Source of the DNA: Bacteroidota bacterium
Lineage (GTDB): Bacteria; Bacteroidota; Bacteroidia; Flavobacteriales; Flavobacteriaceae
Assembly (NCBI GenBank): GCA_024278565.1
Contig: JAJRSY010000147.1
Location: forward strand, 1-18,431
Reading direction: 5' to 3'
DNA length: 18,431 bases
The position numbers were made by a program, and so were the translations under genes. The notes under the pieces are model-generated. The model did no database searches. It was not told where the DNA came from and saw nothing but the letters and a program-made list of their open reading frames with translations. Below are positions 1-8,466 of this stretch, one piece after another; within the stretch, counting starts at the first letter, position 1; each line of letters starts with the position of its first letter.

Positions 1-127
1 CCAAGCGGTTTGCTTCTTTTGTAATAGTTGCATAATGAATAGCTCCGCACGATTGCAGGGCAGATGCTAAAATCGGAATTCCGACAGCAGCATAACAACA
101 GGTTTTTATAAATTTTTTCCGTTCCAT
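1..127 (-). CDS. Rieske-type [2Fe-2S] lipoprotein, N-terminal part only
   Basis: Only the first 42 codons are inside the window. The reading starts at ATG 127-125, two bases after the stop of the di-heme gene, so the two are very likely co-transcribed. The N-terminus begins MERKKFIKTCCYAAVGI, followed by a hydrophobic stretch and a lipobox ending at Cys (LQSC, about residue 27). This layout, a short basic start with an ERKxF motif and a Cys-ended signal, resembles the exported Rieske ferredoxin-like proteins of Flavobacteriaceae that accompany di-heme oxidoreductases. The cluster-binding CxH and CxxH boxes lie outside the window, so the family is inferred from the N-terminus and neighbour only. 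A different small redox or iron-related lipoprotein is possible. Confidence 0.55.
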   Translation of the reverse strand, partial: MERKKFIKTCCYAAVGIPILASALQSCGAIHYATITKEANRL

Positions 128-129
128 TT

Positions 130-1317
130 TTATAATGATTCCAAGAACTTAATTAGTTGTTGTTTTTCTGTTTCAGAAAGTTGCTGATAACTGGTTGCGG
201 ACTGCCGTGCTTCCCCCCCGTGCAATAAAATGGCGTCTTCAATGCTAGTGGCACGACCATCGTGCAATAGAAAATAACTTCCGCCCTGAGAGTCTTTTGA
301 CAGGCCAAGCCCCCAGAGAGGGGGTGTTCTCCACTCAGAAGTCAATGCTTTGCCTTCGGTATACCCATCATCCAATTCCGGTCCCATATCGTGCAGTAAT
401 AAATCCGTATAAGGGTGAAATTCTTTATTAGATAAAAGCTCAATGGGCGAATACCCTGTTTTCATTGTAGGAAGATGGCAACTTGTACAATTGATCTGGG
501 CAAAGATCCGCCCTCCTGCCAAAACATCGAGATCATCCTCATTCCTACGTAAAGGGGCTTTTAACGTTTTTAGGTAGAACACGACATCGTGTATGGTTTT
601 AGTCGAAACTTCTCGTCCAGTACTTAATCCACTATAAGGGTCAAGAGGTTCAAAAACTGAGGTGATACCAATATCTTGATTGTAGGCTAGGGATGTTTGT
701 TCCAACAAATCATAAACAGCAGCTTTTTTTCCAAATCGGGTAATATACCTTTCATTTAGGGTTATGCTATTTGGTCGAAGCTGTACATAAGCAGGAATGT
801 TTTTCCAATGCGGCCTGCCACTTATTCCGTCTCCGTCGGCATCGTTCGGGTCTGACAATGCAATAAGGTCGGCATCACTTACGGCATCTAAAAAGCCAAG
901 ACCAGTTACCGCTGGGGCAACTAAATTTGTAAAAGTAGCACCAGGAGGAAGTTGTTCGGGTTGAAAACCCGGTATAGCTTTATTTTGTAGTTGGTGGCCT
1001 CCAAGGTGCAAAAACCGATTGCCCAATGTGTCTGGCTGCCCAAAACGGGTAAATCCGACAAAGGGATGCCCTTTTCCATCCCCTGCGTGACAGCTTACAC
1101 AAGAAATAGCATTGAAAATTGGTCCCAGACCTTTTTCGATCGTAAAAATATCGTCATTAAAGAACTCATCACCTTTGAGAAACTGGATCTGCTCTTCAAT
1201 TGAAAGCCCCTCGATCGGCCCATCTAAAAGTTCGTTTTCTTCAATAAGGGGCGGCAATGTCTTTTCACAAGAGACTGTTGATAGAAGAAGGGGTATTGCA
1301 AGAATTAGTTTGACCAG
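130..1317 (-). CDS. Di-heme oxidoreductase lipoprotein (DUF1111, putative thiol oxidoreductase/peroxidase)
   Basis: Two c-type heme-binding CxxCH motifs are visible, CVSCH and CTSCH, about 200 residues apart, as in the DHOR/DUF1111 relatives of MauG and bacterial di-heme peroxidases. Between them lies an Asp-rich loop (DPNDADGDGISG) that could bind calcium. The protein would be exported and heme-loaded in the periplasm; its substrate is unknown, and the family often sits next to iron-related genes. The start is a problem. The only in-frame common start codon is TTG 1257, which removes the signal, while the frame stays open to a stop at 1357-1359 and encodes a convincing lipoprotein signal (LVKLILAIPLLLSTVSC). 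The listed start is CTG 1317. An ATG at 1337-1335 is in another frame and joins this one only after a -1 shift near 1316. The Rieske-like gene follows 2 bp downstream. Confidence 0.8.
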   Translation of the reverse strand: MVKLILAIPLLLSTVSCEKTLPPLIEENELLDGPIEGLSIEEQIQFLKGDEFFNDDIFTIEKGLGPIFNAISCVSCHAGDGKGHPFVGFTRFGQPDTLGNRFLHLGGHQLQNKAIPGFQPEQLPPGATFTNLVAPAVTGLGFLDAVSDADLIALSDPNDADGDGISGRPHWKNIPAYVQLRPNSITLNERYITRFGKKAAVYDLLEQTSLAYNQDIGITSVFEPLDPYSGLSTGREVSTKTIHDVVFYLKTLKAPLRRNEDDLDVLAGGRIFAQINCTSCHLPTMKTGYSPIELLSNKEFHPYTDLLLHDMGPELDDGYTEGKALTSEWRTPPLWGLGLSKDSQGGSYFLLHDGRATSIEDAILLHGGEARQSATSYQQLSETEKQQLIKFLESL

Positions 1318-1341
1318 ATTAAATTTCGTGTTGACATAATT

Positions 1342-1366
1342 AAATTTTAGACAAAGCTAAAAATTT
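1342..1366. promoter_or_regulatory. Candidate DtxR/MntR-type operator (inverted repeat)
   Basis: The sequence TTTTAG-acaaag-CTAAAA has perfect 6-bp arms and extends to AAATTTTAG / CTAAAAATTT with one extra A in the right arm. It lies between a DtxR-family gene and a divergent heme/iron-type operon, covers the -7 element of the leftward promoter, and includes most of the -33 TTTG of the rightward one. Its size fits the roughly 20-bp palindromes bound by DtxR/MntR dimers. Binding by the neighbouring regulator is inferred. Confidence 0.5.
1352..1359 (-). promoter_or_regulatory. Bacteroidota -7 element for the DUF1111-Rieske genes
   Basis: Read on the minus strand this is TAGCTTTG, an exact match to TAnnTTTG. 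Transcription would start near 1345, just upstream of the possible starts at 1337 and 1317. No good -33 TTTG is present at the right distance, which is compatible with an activated or weak promoter. The element lies inside the inverted repeat at 1342-1366. Confidence 0.5.
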
Positions 1367-1393
1367 GTTTTTACATATAAAAATGTATTTTTG
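1364..1393 (+). promoter_or_regulatory. Promoter of the metalloregulator-ZIP operon
   Basis: TTTG at 1364-1367, an 18-bp spacer, and TATTTTTG at 1386-1393 match the Bacteroidota pattern TTTG-N19-21-TAnnTTTG with a spacer one base short. A start near 1400 leaves a leader of about nine bases before ATG 1409 and excludes the upstream TTG at 1391, which lies inside the promoter. Confidence 0.55.
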
Positions 1394-1408
1394 TTTAAAT
1401 TTTATAGG

Positions 1409-2065
1409 ATGACACTTTCTGAGGAGGACTATATAAAGGCCATATACCATTTGGGCAAAAATGAAAATACCACTGTATCGACCAATGCCATAGCCGATAG
1501 AATGGACACCAAACCCTCTTCGGTATCCGATATGGTACGAAAACTCTCAGAAAAGGGGATTGTTAACTATAGAAAATACAAGGGAGTCTCATTAACAGGA
1601 ACCGGCATAAAAACGGCTTTGGCCTTGGTGCGAAAGCATCGGTTATGGGAAGTTTTTTTAGTTGATAAATTAAATTTTTCTTGGGATGAGGTCCACGAAG
1701 TGGCCGAGCAATTAGAGCATATCAAAAGTGAGAAACTGGTTGATGGGCTTGACAAGTACCTCGGCCATCCTGAGGTCGATCCGCATGGTGATCCCATTCC
1801 CTCAAAAAAAGGGGAGTTTAAAAAATCAATCAAAAAACTATTGAACGAAGTGCCCATAGGAACCAAAGGTGTATGTGTCGGTGTAAAAGATTCATCACCG
1901 CCTTTTCTGAAATTCTTGGACAAAAAACAGATTTCCTTGGGCGATACCATCTTAGTTCTTGACAAAGAGGAGTTCGACGCATCGCTACATATAAAAATCA
2001 AAGGAAAAGGTATTCATATCTCAAATCAGATTGCCGCCAACCTTTACTTAAAAATCACTGAATGA
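1409..2065 (+). CDS. DtxR/MntR-family metal-dependent transcriptional repressor
   Basis: This 218-residue protein has the DtxR-family layout: an N-terminal winged helix-turn-helix (SEEDYIKAIYHL, then DRMDTKPSSVSDMVRKLSEKG), a central metal-binding and dimerisation domain (RKHRLWEVFL and AEQLEH), and a C-terminal SH3/FeoA-like domain starting near VPIGTKGVCVG. By analogy with Bacillus MntR, Asp7 matches D8 and the EQLEH block matches E99/E102/H103, so there is no Cys at the DtxR C102 position; however MntR E11 is replaced by Lys. Mn2+ and Fe2+ are both possible effectors. When metal-loaded it should bind DNA and repress uptake genes, probably including its own operon through the inverted repeat at 1342-1366. 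The stop overlaps the next start (ATGA), indicating translational coupling to the ZIP transporter. Confidence 0.92.
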   Translation: MTLSEEDYIKAIYHLGKNENTTVSTNAIADRMDTKPSSVSDMVRKLSEKGIVNYRKYKGVSLTGTGIKTALALVRKHRLWEVFLVDKLNFSWDEVHEVAEQLEHIKSEKLVDGLDKYLGHPEVDPHGDPIPSKKGEFKKSIKKLLNEVPIGTKGVCVGVKDSSPPFLKFLDKKQISLGDTILVLDKEEFDASLHIKIKGKGIHISNQIAANLYLKITE

Positions 2066-2889
2066 CCATGCAACAGATTATTGATTATTTTGGATCCATT
2101 GACCCGGTTTTGGCGGCACTTTATGCCACTTTGTTCACTTGGGCCTTGACCGCCTTGGGCGCGTCACTCGTATTTCTGTTCAAAACAATGAACCGTGCTG
2201 TTTTAGATGGTATGTTGGGTTTTACAGGGGGCGTGATGGTAGCGGCCAGTTTTTGGAGCCTGTTGGCACCTGGCATTGAAATGAGCCCGGGTGAGGGTTT
2301 TGTAAAAGTGATTCCTGCTGCCGTAGGGTTCTTTTTAGGGGCATTGTTTCTTTTTGGTTTGGATAAGGTGCTGCCCCATTTACACATCAATTTTAAAGAA
2401 AGTGAGAAAGAAGGGGTTAAAACACCCTGGCATAAAACCACCTTATTGACCTTGGCGATAACTATGCACAATATACCTGAAGGCTTGGCCGTAGGGGTTC
2501 TCTTCGGAGGGGTTGCGGCAGGTTTTGATGGTGCCACCATTGGTGGTGCGGTTGCTTTGGCATTGGGCATTGGTCTACAGAATTTTCCAGAGGGTTTTGC
2601 CGTTGCCATGCCCTTGCGAAGACAGGGCCTGAGCAGAACCAAAAGTTTTATGTACGGGCAGGCTTCCGCACTTGTAGAACCCATTGCCGCCGTAATCGGG
2701 GCATGGGCCGTACTGACCTTTCAACCCATTCTGCCCTATGCACTTTCTTTTGCTGCCGGGGCCATGATCTTTGTAGTAGTAGAAGAGGTAATACCAGAAA
2801 CACAACAAGATAAATACACTGATATTGCTGTGATGGGCTTTATCGGTGGGTTTATTGTGATGATGGCTTTAGATGTTGGGTTGGGGTGA
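2062..2889 (+). CDS. ZIP-family divalent metal transporter (GufA-like)
   Basis: The 275-residue membrane protein carries both ZIP signature helices: HNIPEGLAVG at about residues 136-145 and QNFPEGFAVAMP at about 173-184, whose His/Asn/Glu residues form the metal path in ZIP transporters. Hydrophobic segments begin near residues 18, 50, 83 and 125 and continue to the C-terminus, giving about eight helices. The loop before helix four is short (HLHINFKESEKEG) with a few His and Glu residues. ZIP proteins move Zn, Fe or Mn into the cytoplasm; the substrate cannot be read from the sequence, but coupling to a MntR-like repressor favours Mn or Fe. In the second signature helix Gln stands where many ZIPs have His. 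Start ATG 2062 overlaps the regulator stop; ATG 2068 is an alternative. Confidence 0.92.
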   Translation: MTMQQIIDYFGSIDPVLAALYATLFTWALTALGASLVFLFKTMNRAVLDGMLGFTGGVMVAASFWSLLAPGIEMSPGEGFVKVIPAAVGFFLGALFLFGLDKVLPHLHINFKESEKEGVKTPWHKTTLLTLAITMHNIPEGLAVGVLFGGVAAGFDGATIGGAVALALGIGLQNFPEGFAVAMPLRRQGLSRTKSFMYGQASALVEPIAAVIGAWAVLTFQPILPYALSFAAGAMIFVVVEEVIPETQQDKYTDIAVMGFIGGFIVMMALDVGLG

Positions 2890-2910
2890 ATTTTTGTACT
2901 ATTCCCCAAC
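2880..2910. terminator. Possible shared hairpin between convergent genes
   Basis: GTTGGGG at 2880-2886 and CCCCAAC at 2904-2910 are perfect 7-bp inverted arms with a 17-base loop that contains a T run. The hairpin spans the last codons of both the ZIP and the adaptor gene, which are separated by only 9 bp. There is no T tract after the stem, so intrinsic termination is uncertain. Confidence 0.3.
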
Positions 2911-4041
2911 AAGATCAAATACCCCTTTGGTCAAAAATAGAGTGGATGCATCAAATGTATTCACAGTATCAATAGCTGTATACCCCTCATAACTGTTTCC
3001 TGTTTTCACCTCAATTTGTGTGAAGGTATATTCATCTCCGTTTTCAGATTCCAGTATCAATACATACGATGAATTGTCAATAACTACAATAGCTTCTGAC
3101 GGAATTGCTTTTGCCAGACTACTATTGGTAATAATATTCGCCTCAACGAACATTCCGATAAGGAAATTATTTTTAGATTCATCTTTTGGGTGTCCGTGTA
3201 CTAGTATGGTTCTATTTTCATTGATCGATTTACCTATCAAATGTACTTCTGCCTCAAAAGCCCCAGTAGAAGCCTCAGGTATTTTGAACGTTATTCGTTG
3301 ACCCTTTTTTACGTTCATAATGTCCTTTTCAAAAACAGCTAGTTCGATATGAATATGGTCGTTGTCGATAATTTCCATTATTGGGGAGGCCGGTGACACA
3401 AAAGTTCCTTTGTTCACGTTCACTTTTGTTATACTCCCACTGATCGGGGCATAGATCATAGTGGTTGAGGTTATAATTCCCTTTTCAACATTGGTCGGCG
3501 ATATGTTCAACATAGATAGCTGCTTGTGCAAGCCGTTGTATTTGGCTCGGGCCGTTTTGTATTCGCTTTGGGCTTTCAGGTATTTTTTTTGGGAAGTGAT
3601 GTTTTCATCAAATAACGTTTTTTGACGTTCGTATTCCGATTTTAAATATGTCAATTGTTCTTTTACCTCTACATACTCTTGTTGCATACTGACAAACTCA
3701 GGGTTTTCTATGGTGACCAACACTTGTCCCTTTTTTACGATATCACCAATAAGTAAAGGTGTTTTTTTAATGTAACCCCCCATCGTGGCACTTACCACCG
3801 CACGGTTTTCCGGTGGCACATCAATCATTCCGTTGGTTTTGACCACAATAGGAAATGACCTTTCTTCCAAACCACCTAATTTCATGGCGCTCTGTTCAAA
3901 TTGGGCCTTGGTCAAAACAATATTGTCGTCTGAAGTCGCAACATTTTCAGAAGCCTTGTTGTTTTCCTGTTTTAAATCTTCACAGTTTATAAAACTTAGG
4001 GGCAGTGCCAAGACGAGTATTTTATATATTAAATGTTTCAT
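2899..4041 (-). CDS. RND efflux periplasmic adaptor lipoprotein (CusB/CzcB/HlyD family)
   Basis: This 380-residue protein begins with a lipoprotein signal ending LSFINC (Cys20), anchoring it in a membrane facing the periplasm. Membrane-fusion features follow in order: a barrel-sandwich half (VVSATMGGYIKKTPL, GDIVKKGQVLVTIENPEF), a helical hairpin rich in Lys/Glu/Gln at about 115-190, the return half (IYAPISGSITKVNVNKGTFV), then beta-barrel and membrane-proximal domains. It should link the inner-membrane pump to the outer-membrane channel. The C-terminus ends near residue 380 without the Met-rich or His-rich metallochaperone extension seen in some CusB/CzcB proteins. It starts 3 bp after the pump stop, so it is the last gene of the operon. 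Confidence 0.93.
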   Translation of the reverse strand: MKHLIYKILVLALPLSFINCEDLKQENNKASENVATSDDNIVLTKAQFEQSAMKLGGLEERSFPIVVKTNGMIDVPPENRAVVSATMGGYIKKTPLLIGDIVKKGQVLVTIENPEFVSMQQEYVEVKEQLTYLKSEYERQKTLFDENITSQKKYLKAQSEYKTARAKYNGLHKQLSMLNISPTNVEKGIITSTTMIYAPISGSITKVNVNKGTFVSPASPIMEIIDNDHIHIELAVFEKDIMNVKKGQRITFKIPEASTGAFEAEVHLIGKSINENRTILVHGHPKDESKNNFLIGMFVEANIITNSSLAKAIPSEAIVVIDNSSYVLILESENGDEYTFTQIEVKTGNSYEGYTAIDTVNTFDASTLFLTKGVFDLVGE

Positions 4042-4044
4042 CTG

Positions 4045-7000
4045 TTATAGTGTTATGTGGTTTATAGTAATGACCGTTTGGTTATATTGGTTCAGACTGT
4101 TCAAGTAATCTAGTTTGATCCCATAGGCATTTTCAATACTCTGTATGTACTGAAAAAAATCGATTTCACCATTTTTAAAACTGATCGATGCCGTTTTTAA
4201 GATTTCGTCTGACAATGCTATGCCCTCTTCCTCGAAATAGAGCAATGCTTTTTCGAAAGTGGCCAGTTCAGCGTGAAGTTCCTTATATCGGGCCTTCAAT
4301 TGTATTTCATAATCTTTGGATTGCTCCAACGCTATCTCTTGCGCAATTTTCGAAGCTTTGATCTTCGAATTCTGCCCACTGAACAGAAGGGGGATTTTGA
4401 GCCCTAATTGATAACCGATCAAACTACCACTGAAATTGGTAGCGGTTCCTTGAAAATAATCAAAACTGATATCGGGCAACAACCGCTGTTTTTCAAGCCC
4501 GCGTTTCGCTTTTAGCATTGAAACCCTATTTTGATAGTACTGCATTTCTGCACTAGTATCTATATCAATGGTCTGTACTGCAATTTTATCGATGGGGGCG
4601 AGGCCAATCTGAACGGTAGTGCCGGGCTGTACTTTTTTTATGAGCTGGTCAAGCGCAATGGTGGTGCTCTGCACTGCTTTTTCCAATCGAATACCGATTT
4701 GTTTTTGTTTGGACTGTGCCGTGATCTTTTCTAGATAATTGGTCTCGCCGAGTTCAAAACGCCGTTGCGCTATCGCAGCGAAGTTTTGGTAAAGACTGTC
4801 CAACCGTGAATAGATAACTTCTTTCTCTTTGGCGTATAGGTACTCGTAATAACTACCGGTCACTTCGCGCTCAAGTTTCTTTTTCAATATTTCGTACTCT
4901 GTTGATACGGTAGCATGGTTTGCCCGGTTCAGTTTTTTCGCTGCAAAATATACAGTGGGAAACTGAAAATCTTGCTGAACGCCGAATACCTTGAGCGGCT
5001 CATTGTTTTGGGTGAGGTTGTTCTCGTCAAAACCGTAGTACACCTGCGTTTTGTCAAAATCAAAGGCACTTGGCACCAGAGCCTTCGATCGTGCTACTTT
5101 GAACATGCTGGCTTTTAGACCCGCATTGTTTTCCATCGCAAGCGGTATGAGTTCTTGTAACACCAATGGTTTTTCTTGGGCATGGGCACCGAAAGGAATG
5201 AGCAGTAATAAAAGCCCCAATACGGTCAGCCCGGCCTTATCGGTTTGAGAACTAGAATTGCCATTGTTTTTTTTAGGGCTATTGAAGTAGGTATAGAGCA
5301 CGGGCAGTACCACCAAGGTCAGTAATGTTGCCGTTACCAGCCCTCCAATGACCACGGTTGCCAATGGGCGTTGTACCTCGGCCCCGGCATTGGTAGAGAT
5401 CGCCATGGGCAAAAACCCCAATGCCGCCGCTGAAGCTGTAAGTAACACAGCCCGTAACCTGTCTTTTGTTCCTTGTTTTATGAGCGCCTCCATACTATCA
5501 AAATCAGTGCGCTTAAATTCTTTAAAATGTTCTATCAATACAATGCCATTGAGTACGGCAATACCAAATAAAGCAATGAACCCTACCCCTGCTGAAATAC
5601 TAAAGGGCATATCGCGGATCCATAAAAGAAAGACGCCCCCAACTGCTGATAGGGGTATTGCCGAATAAACGATCAATGCCTCTTTGACCGATTTAAAAGC
5701 AAAATAGAGCAGTACGAAAATCAATACTAAAGCAATGGGTACGGCAACCAACAATCTTGATTTTGCGCTTTGCAGATTTTCAAATTGACCCCCATAGGTG
5801 ATTGAATAACCTACGGGTAATTTTACCTTGTCATTTATTATTTTTTGAATATCATCTACCACCGATTGTAGATCGCGGTTACGTACATTGACGCCAACTA
5901 CAATTCTTCGGTGGGTATCATCTCTAGCTATTTTAGCAGCTCCTTTTTGATAGGTGATATCTGCCAGTTCGCTCAACGGAATTTTACCGCCTGAAGGCAG
6001 GTCGACATACAGGTTTTTTAGATGGTCGATATCTTTTCTGTTTTTTTGATCTAGGCGTACAACAATATCAAAACGTTTTTCCCCTTCGTAGACGCTCCCT
6101 ACGGTACGTCCTGAAAACCCCATGGAGACCATTTCATTGAGTTCTTTGATATTGAGACCGTAACGGGCAATTTTCGTACGGTCGTAAGCTACGTTCATTT
6201 GTGGCAGTCCCACTATTTTTTCTACTGATATATCTGCTGCACCTGCTACATTTTCTATCAGCGATTTTATCTCATTTCCTTTTTTACTGAGCACCTCTAA
6301 ATCGTCACCGAATATTTTGATGGCGATATCTGCCCGAACACCTGTAATCAGTTCATTAAAGCGCATTTCAATGGGTTGGGTAAACTCCACTTCCATACCT
6401 GGGATAATGGCAAGGGCTTCTTTAAACTTATCGGCAAGCTCATCTTTAGAAGAAGCTGAAACCCACTCCTTTTTGGGATGTAAGATGATGATGACATCGC
6501 TCTCCTCCATAGACATGGGGTCTGTAGGTACTTCAGCCGCTCCTATGCGGGTCACTACTTGTTTCACTTCGGGAAAGTTGTTCAAGAGTATTTTTTCTAT
6601 CCGTGTTGTTGTTTCTACGGTTTTGCTCAGTGAGGTTCCTGTTTTTAGAACCGGTTGTATTACAAAGTCGCCCTCATCCAAGGTTGGTACGAATTCACCG
6701 CCCATCGTCATAAATAGAAACAGGGCCATTGCCAGTAAACCTGCTGCGGCCCCAAGCACTAATTTCTTGCTTTGTAATGCCCAATGAATAATAGGCTCAT
6801 AAACCTTGTTCAGCCACCGTATCAAACGAACCGATACATTTTTATCAGTTGCCGTTGAGGGTCTTAAGAACAAAGATGCGGCAACGGGAACATAGGTGAA
6901 GCAGAATATCATTGCCCCGATCAAAGCAAAACTAAAGGTAAGCGCCATGGGTTTGAACATTTTTCCTTCCACACCGCTTAATGATAAAATGGGAATAAAA

Positions 7001-8388
7001 ACAATGAGAATGATCAATTGGCCAAAAATGGCCGAATTCATCATTTTAGAAGCACTTGAGAAAGTGATTTCATCTCTGGCCAATTGTTTTTCTTCTTTAG
7101 AAAGCAAGGCGAGTTCTGCTTTTTTGGAAGTAATCTGAAAGGCTATAAACTCTACGATGATTACAGCGCCATCAATAATAATTCCGAAATCTATGGCACC
7201 TAGGCTCATGAGGTTCGCATCAACCCCAAAAATGTACATTAGCGAAAGTGCAAATAACAAACAAAGCGGAATCACCGATGCCACAACCAGCCCCGAACGA
7301 AAATTACCCAGCAGCAAAACAACCACGAATATGACGATCAAGCAACCTAAAATAAGGTTTTCGGTTATCGTAAACGTTGTTTTCGCTATAAGTTCACTTC
7401 GTTCTAAAAACGCGTTGATATAAACCCCTTCGGGCAATGATCTTGAAATAGATGCCACACGTTCTTTCACGGCATCAATTACTTTTTTTGAGTCGGCATC
7501 TTTGAGCATCATCACCTGCCCCAGCACTTTTTCGCCTTGCCCGTTGCCTGTTATCGCACCAAACCTAGTAGCACTTCCGAAGCCCACTTTTGCTACATCC
7601 TTTATATAAATAGGAAGTCCGTCTACATTTTTAACAACAATAGTTTCAATATCCTTCAATGAGCTGACCAGTCCTTCGCCACGAATAAAATAGGCCTGAT
7701 TTACCTTCTCGATATACCCACCACCGGTAATACTATTATTGGTTTCCAAGGCCGTAAAAACATCTTGGGCAGAGATGTTCATGGCATTTAGTTTTTCAGT
7801 ATTTATAGCGACTTCATACTGTTTTAGAAAACCGCCCCAGGTGTTTACTTCCACTACCCCGGGAATACCCGATAGCTGTCGCTTAACGACCCAATCTTGA
7901 ATGGTTCTTAAATCAGTTGCGGAATATTTGTCTTCATAGCCTGGTTTGACATCTAAAATATATTGATATATTTCACCCAAACCTGTTGTTATCGGGCCCA
8001 TTTCGGGGGTGCCAAAACCTTCTGGAATTTTTCTCGACGCCGATTTTATTTTTTCGGCAATGAGCTGTCGAGGTAAATAGGTGCCCATATCATCATCGAA
8101 CACGATGGTAACCACTGATAGCCCAAACTTTGAAATAGAACGTATTTCCTGAACACCTGGCAAATTCGCCATTTCCAACTCTACGGGGTAGGTGATGAAC
8201 TGCTCCATATCTTGTGTAGAAAGGTTACGCGAGGTAGTGATGACCTGCACTTGATTGTTGGTCACATCGGGCACGGCGCCAATGGGTATTTGCGATAGGG
8301 AATACAGTCCAAACCCTATGATGAATGCGGTGAACAAAAGAACAATAAACTTGTTCTTAATACTGAAATTGATGATTTGTGAAAGCAT
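4045..8388 (-). CDS. Heavy-metal efflux RND pump fused to a TolC-family outer-membrane channel
   Basis: The 1447-residue product is two proteins in one. Residues 1 to about 1040 are a complete CzcA/CusA-type proton-driven pump, with TM1 near 13-33, two periplasmic loops and twelve predicted helices. TM4 carries DFGIIIDGAVIIVE, with D400, D406 and E413 at the positions of CzcA D402/D408/E415; this is the pattern of Zn/Co/Ni pumps rather than Cu/Ag pumps. Residues 1071-1447 form an outer-membrane-efflux (TolC) region of normal domain type but slightly short, with long helices (for example GSYYEYLYAKEKEVIYSR). The join is a Lys/Asn/Ser-rich cytoplasmic linker, a Leu-rich hydrophobic stretch (about 1052-1066) and AHA-Q at 1068-1071, which looks like a signal-peptidase I site. 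Pump-TolC fusions of this length are, to my knowledge, common in Bacteroidota. It is the second gene of the operon, with the adaptor following 3 bp downstream. Confidence 0.95.
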   Translation of the reverse strand: MLSQIINFSIKNKFIVLLFTAFIIGFGLYSLSQIPIGAVPDVTNNQVQVITTSRNLSTQDMEQFITYPVELEMANLPGVQEIRSISKFGLSVVTIVFDDDMGTYLPRQLIAEKIKSASRKIPEGFGTPEMGPITTGLGEIYQYILDVKPGYEDKYSATDLRTIQDWVVKRQLSGIPGVVEVNTWGGFLKQYEVAINTEKLNAMNISAQDVFTALETNNSITGGGYIEKVNQAYFIRGEGLVSSLKDIETIVVKNVDGLPIYIKDVAKVGFGSATRFGAITGNGQGEKVLGQVMMLKDADSKKVIDAVKERVASISRSLPEGVYINAFLERSELIAKTTFTITENLILGCLIVIFVVVLLLGNFRSGLVVASVIPLCLLFALSLMYIFGVDANLMSLGAIDFGIIIDGAVIIVEFIAFQITSKKAELALLSKEEKQLARDEITFSSASKMMNSAIFGQLIILIVFIPILSLSGVEGKMFKPMALTFSFALIGAMIFCFTYVPVAASLFLRPSTATDKNVSVRLIRWLNKVYEPIIHWALQSKKLVLGAAAGLLAMALFLFMTMGGEFVPTLDEGDFVIQPVLKTGTSLSKTVETTTRIEKILLNNFPEVKQVVTRIGAAEVPTDPMSMEESDVIIILHPKKEWVSASSKDELADKFKEALAIIPGMEVEFTQPIEMRFNELITGVRADIAIKIFGDDLEVLSKKGNEIKSLIENVAGAADISVEKIVGLPQMNVAYDRTKIARYGLNIKELNEMVSMGFSGRTVGSVYEGEKRFDIVVRLDQKNRKDIDHLKNLYVDLPSGGKIPLSELADITYQKGAAKIARDDTHRRIVVGVNVRNRDLQSVVDDIQKIINDKVKLPVGYSITYGGQFENLQSAKSRLLVAVPIALVLIFVLLYFAFKSVKEALIVYSAIPLSAVGGVFLLWIRDMPFSISAGVGFIALFGIAVLNGIVLIEHFKEFKRTDFDSMEALIKQGTKDRLRAVLLTASAAALGFLPMAISTNAGAEVQRPLATVVIGGLVTATLLTLVVLPVLYTYFNSPKKNNGNSSSQTDKAGLTVLGLLLLLIPFGAHAQEKPLVLQELIPLAMENNAGLKASMFKVARSKALVPSAFDFDKTQVYYGFDENNLTQNNEPLKVFGVQQDFQFPTVYFAAKKLNRANHATVSTEYEILKKKLEREVTGSYYEYLYAKEKEVIYSRLDSLYQNFAAIAQRRFELGETNYLEKITAQSKQKQIGIRLEKAVQSTTIALDQLIKKVQPGTTVQIGLAPIDKIAVQTIDIDTSAEMQYYQNRVSMLKAKRGLEKQRLLPDISFDYFQGTATNFSGSLIGYQLGLKIPLLFSGQNSKIKASKIAQEIALEQSKDYEIQLKARYKELHAELATFEKALLYFEEEGIALSDEILKTASISFKNGEIDFFQYIQSIENAYGIKLDYLNSLNQYNQTVITINHITL

Positions 8389-8466
8389 AATTCATGATAT
8401 AATCATAGATACATCGTATAGCCACAAGAGCGGTCATACAGTTTAATAAAACCAAAAAGATTTAGA

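Noticed and set aside
1391..1408. Upstream TTG start for the DtxR-family gene, adding six residues
   Set aside because: It overlaps the -7 promoter element, and the family start MxLSEEDYI fits ATG 1409.
2121..2684. Long minus-strand frame opposite the ZIP gene
   Set aside because: It is the antisense shadow of a strongly conserved transporter gene and encodes a Pro/Lys-rich product without a recognisable domain.
4045..8388. Assembly artefact joining separate pump and channel genes
   Set aside because: The frame is continuous through the linker with a sensible signal-like segment, and fusions of this length are familiar in Bacteroidota.
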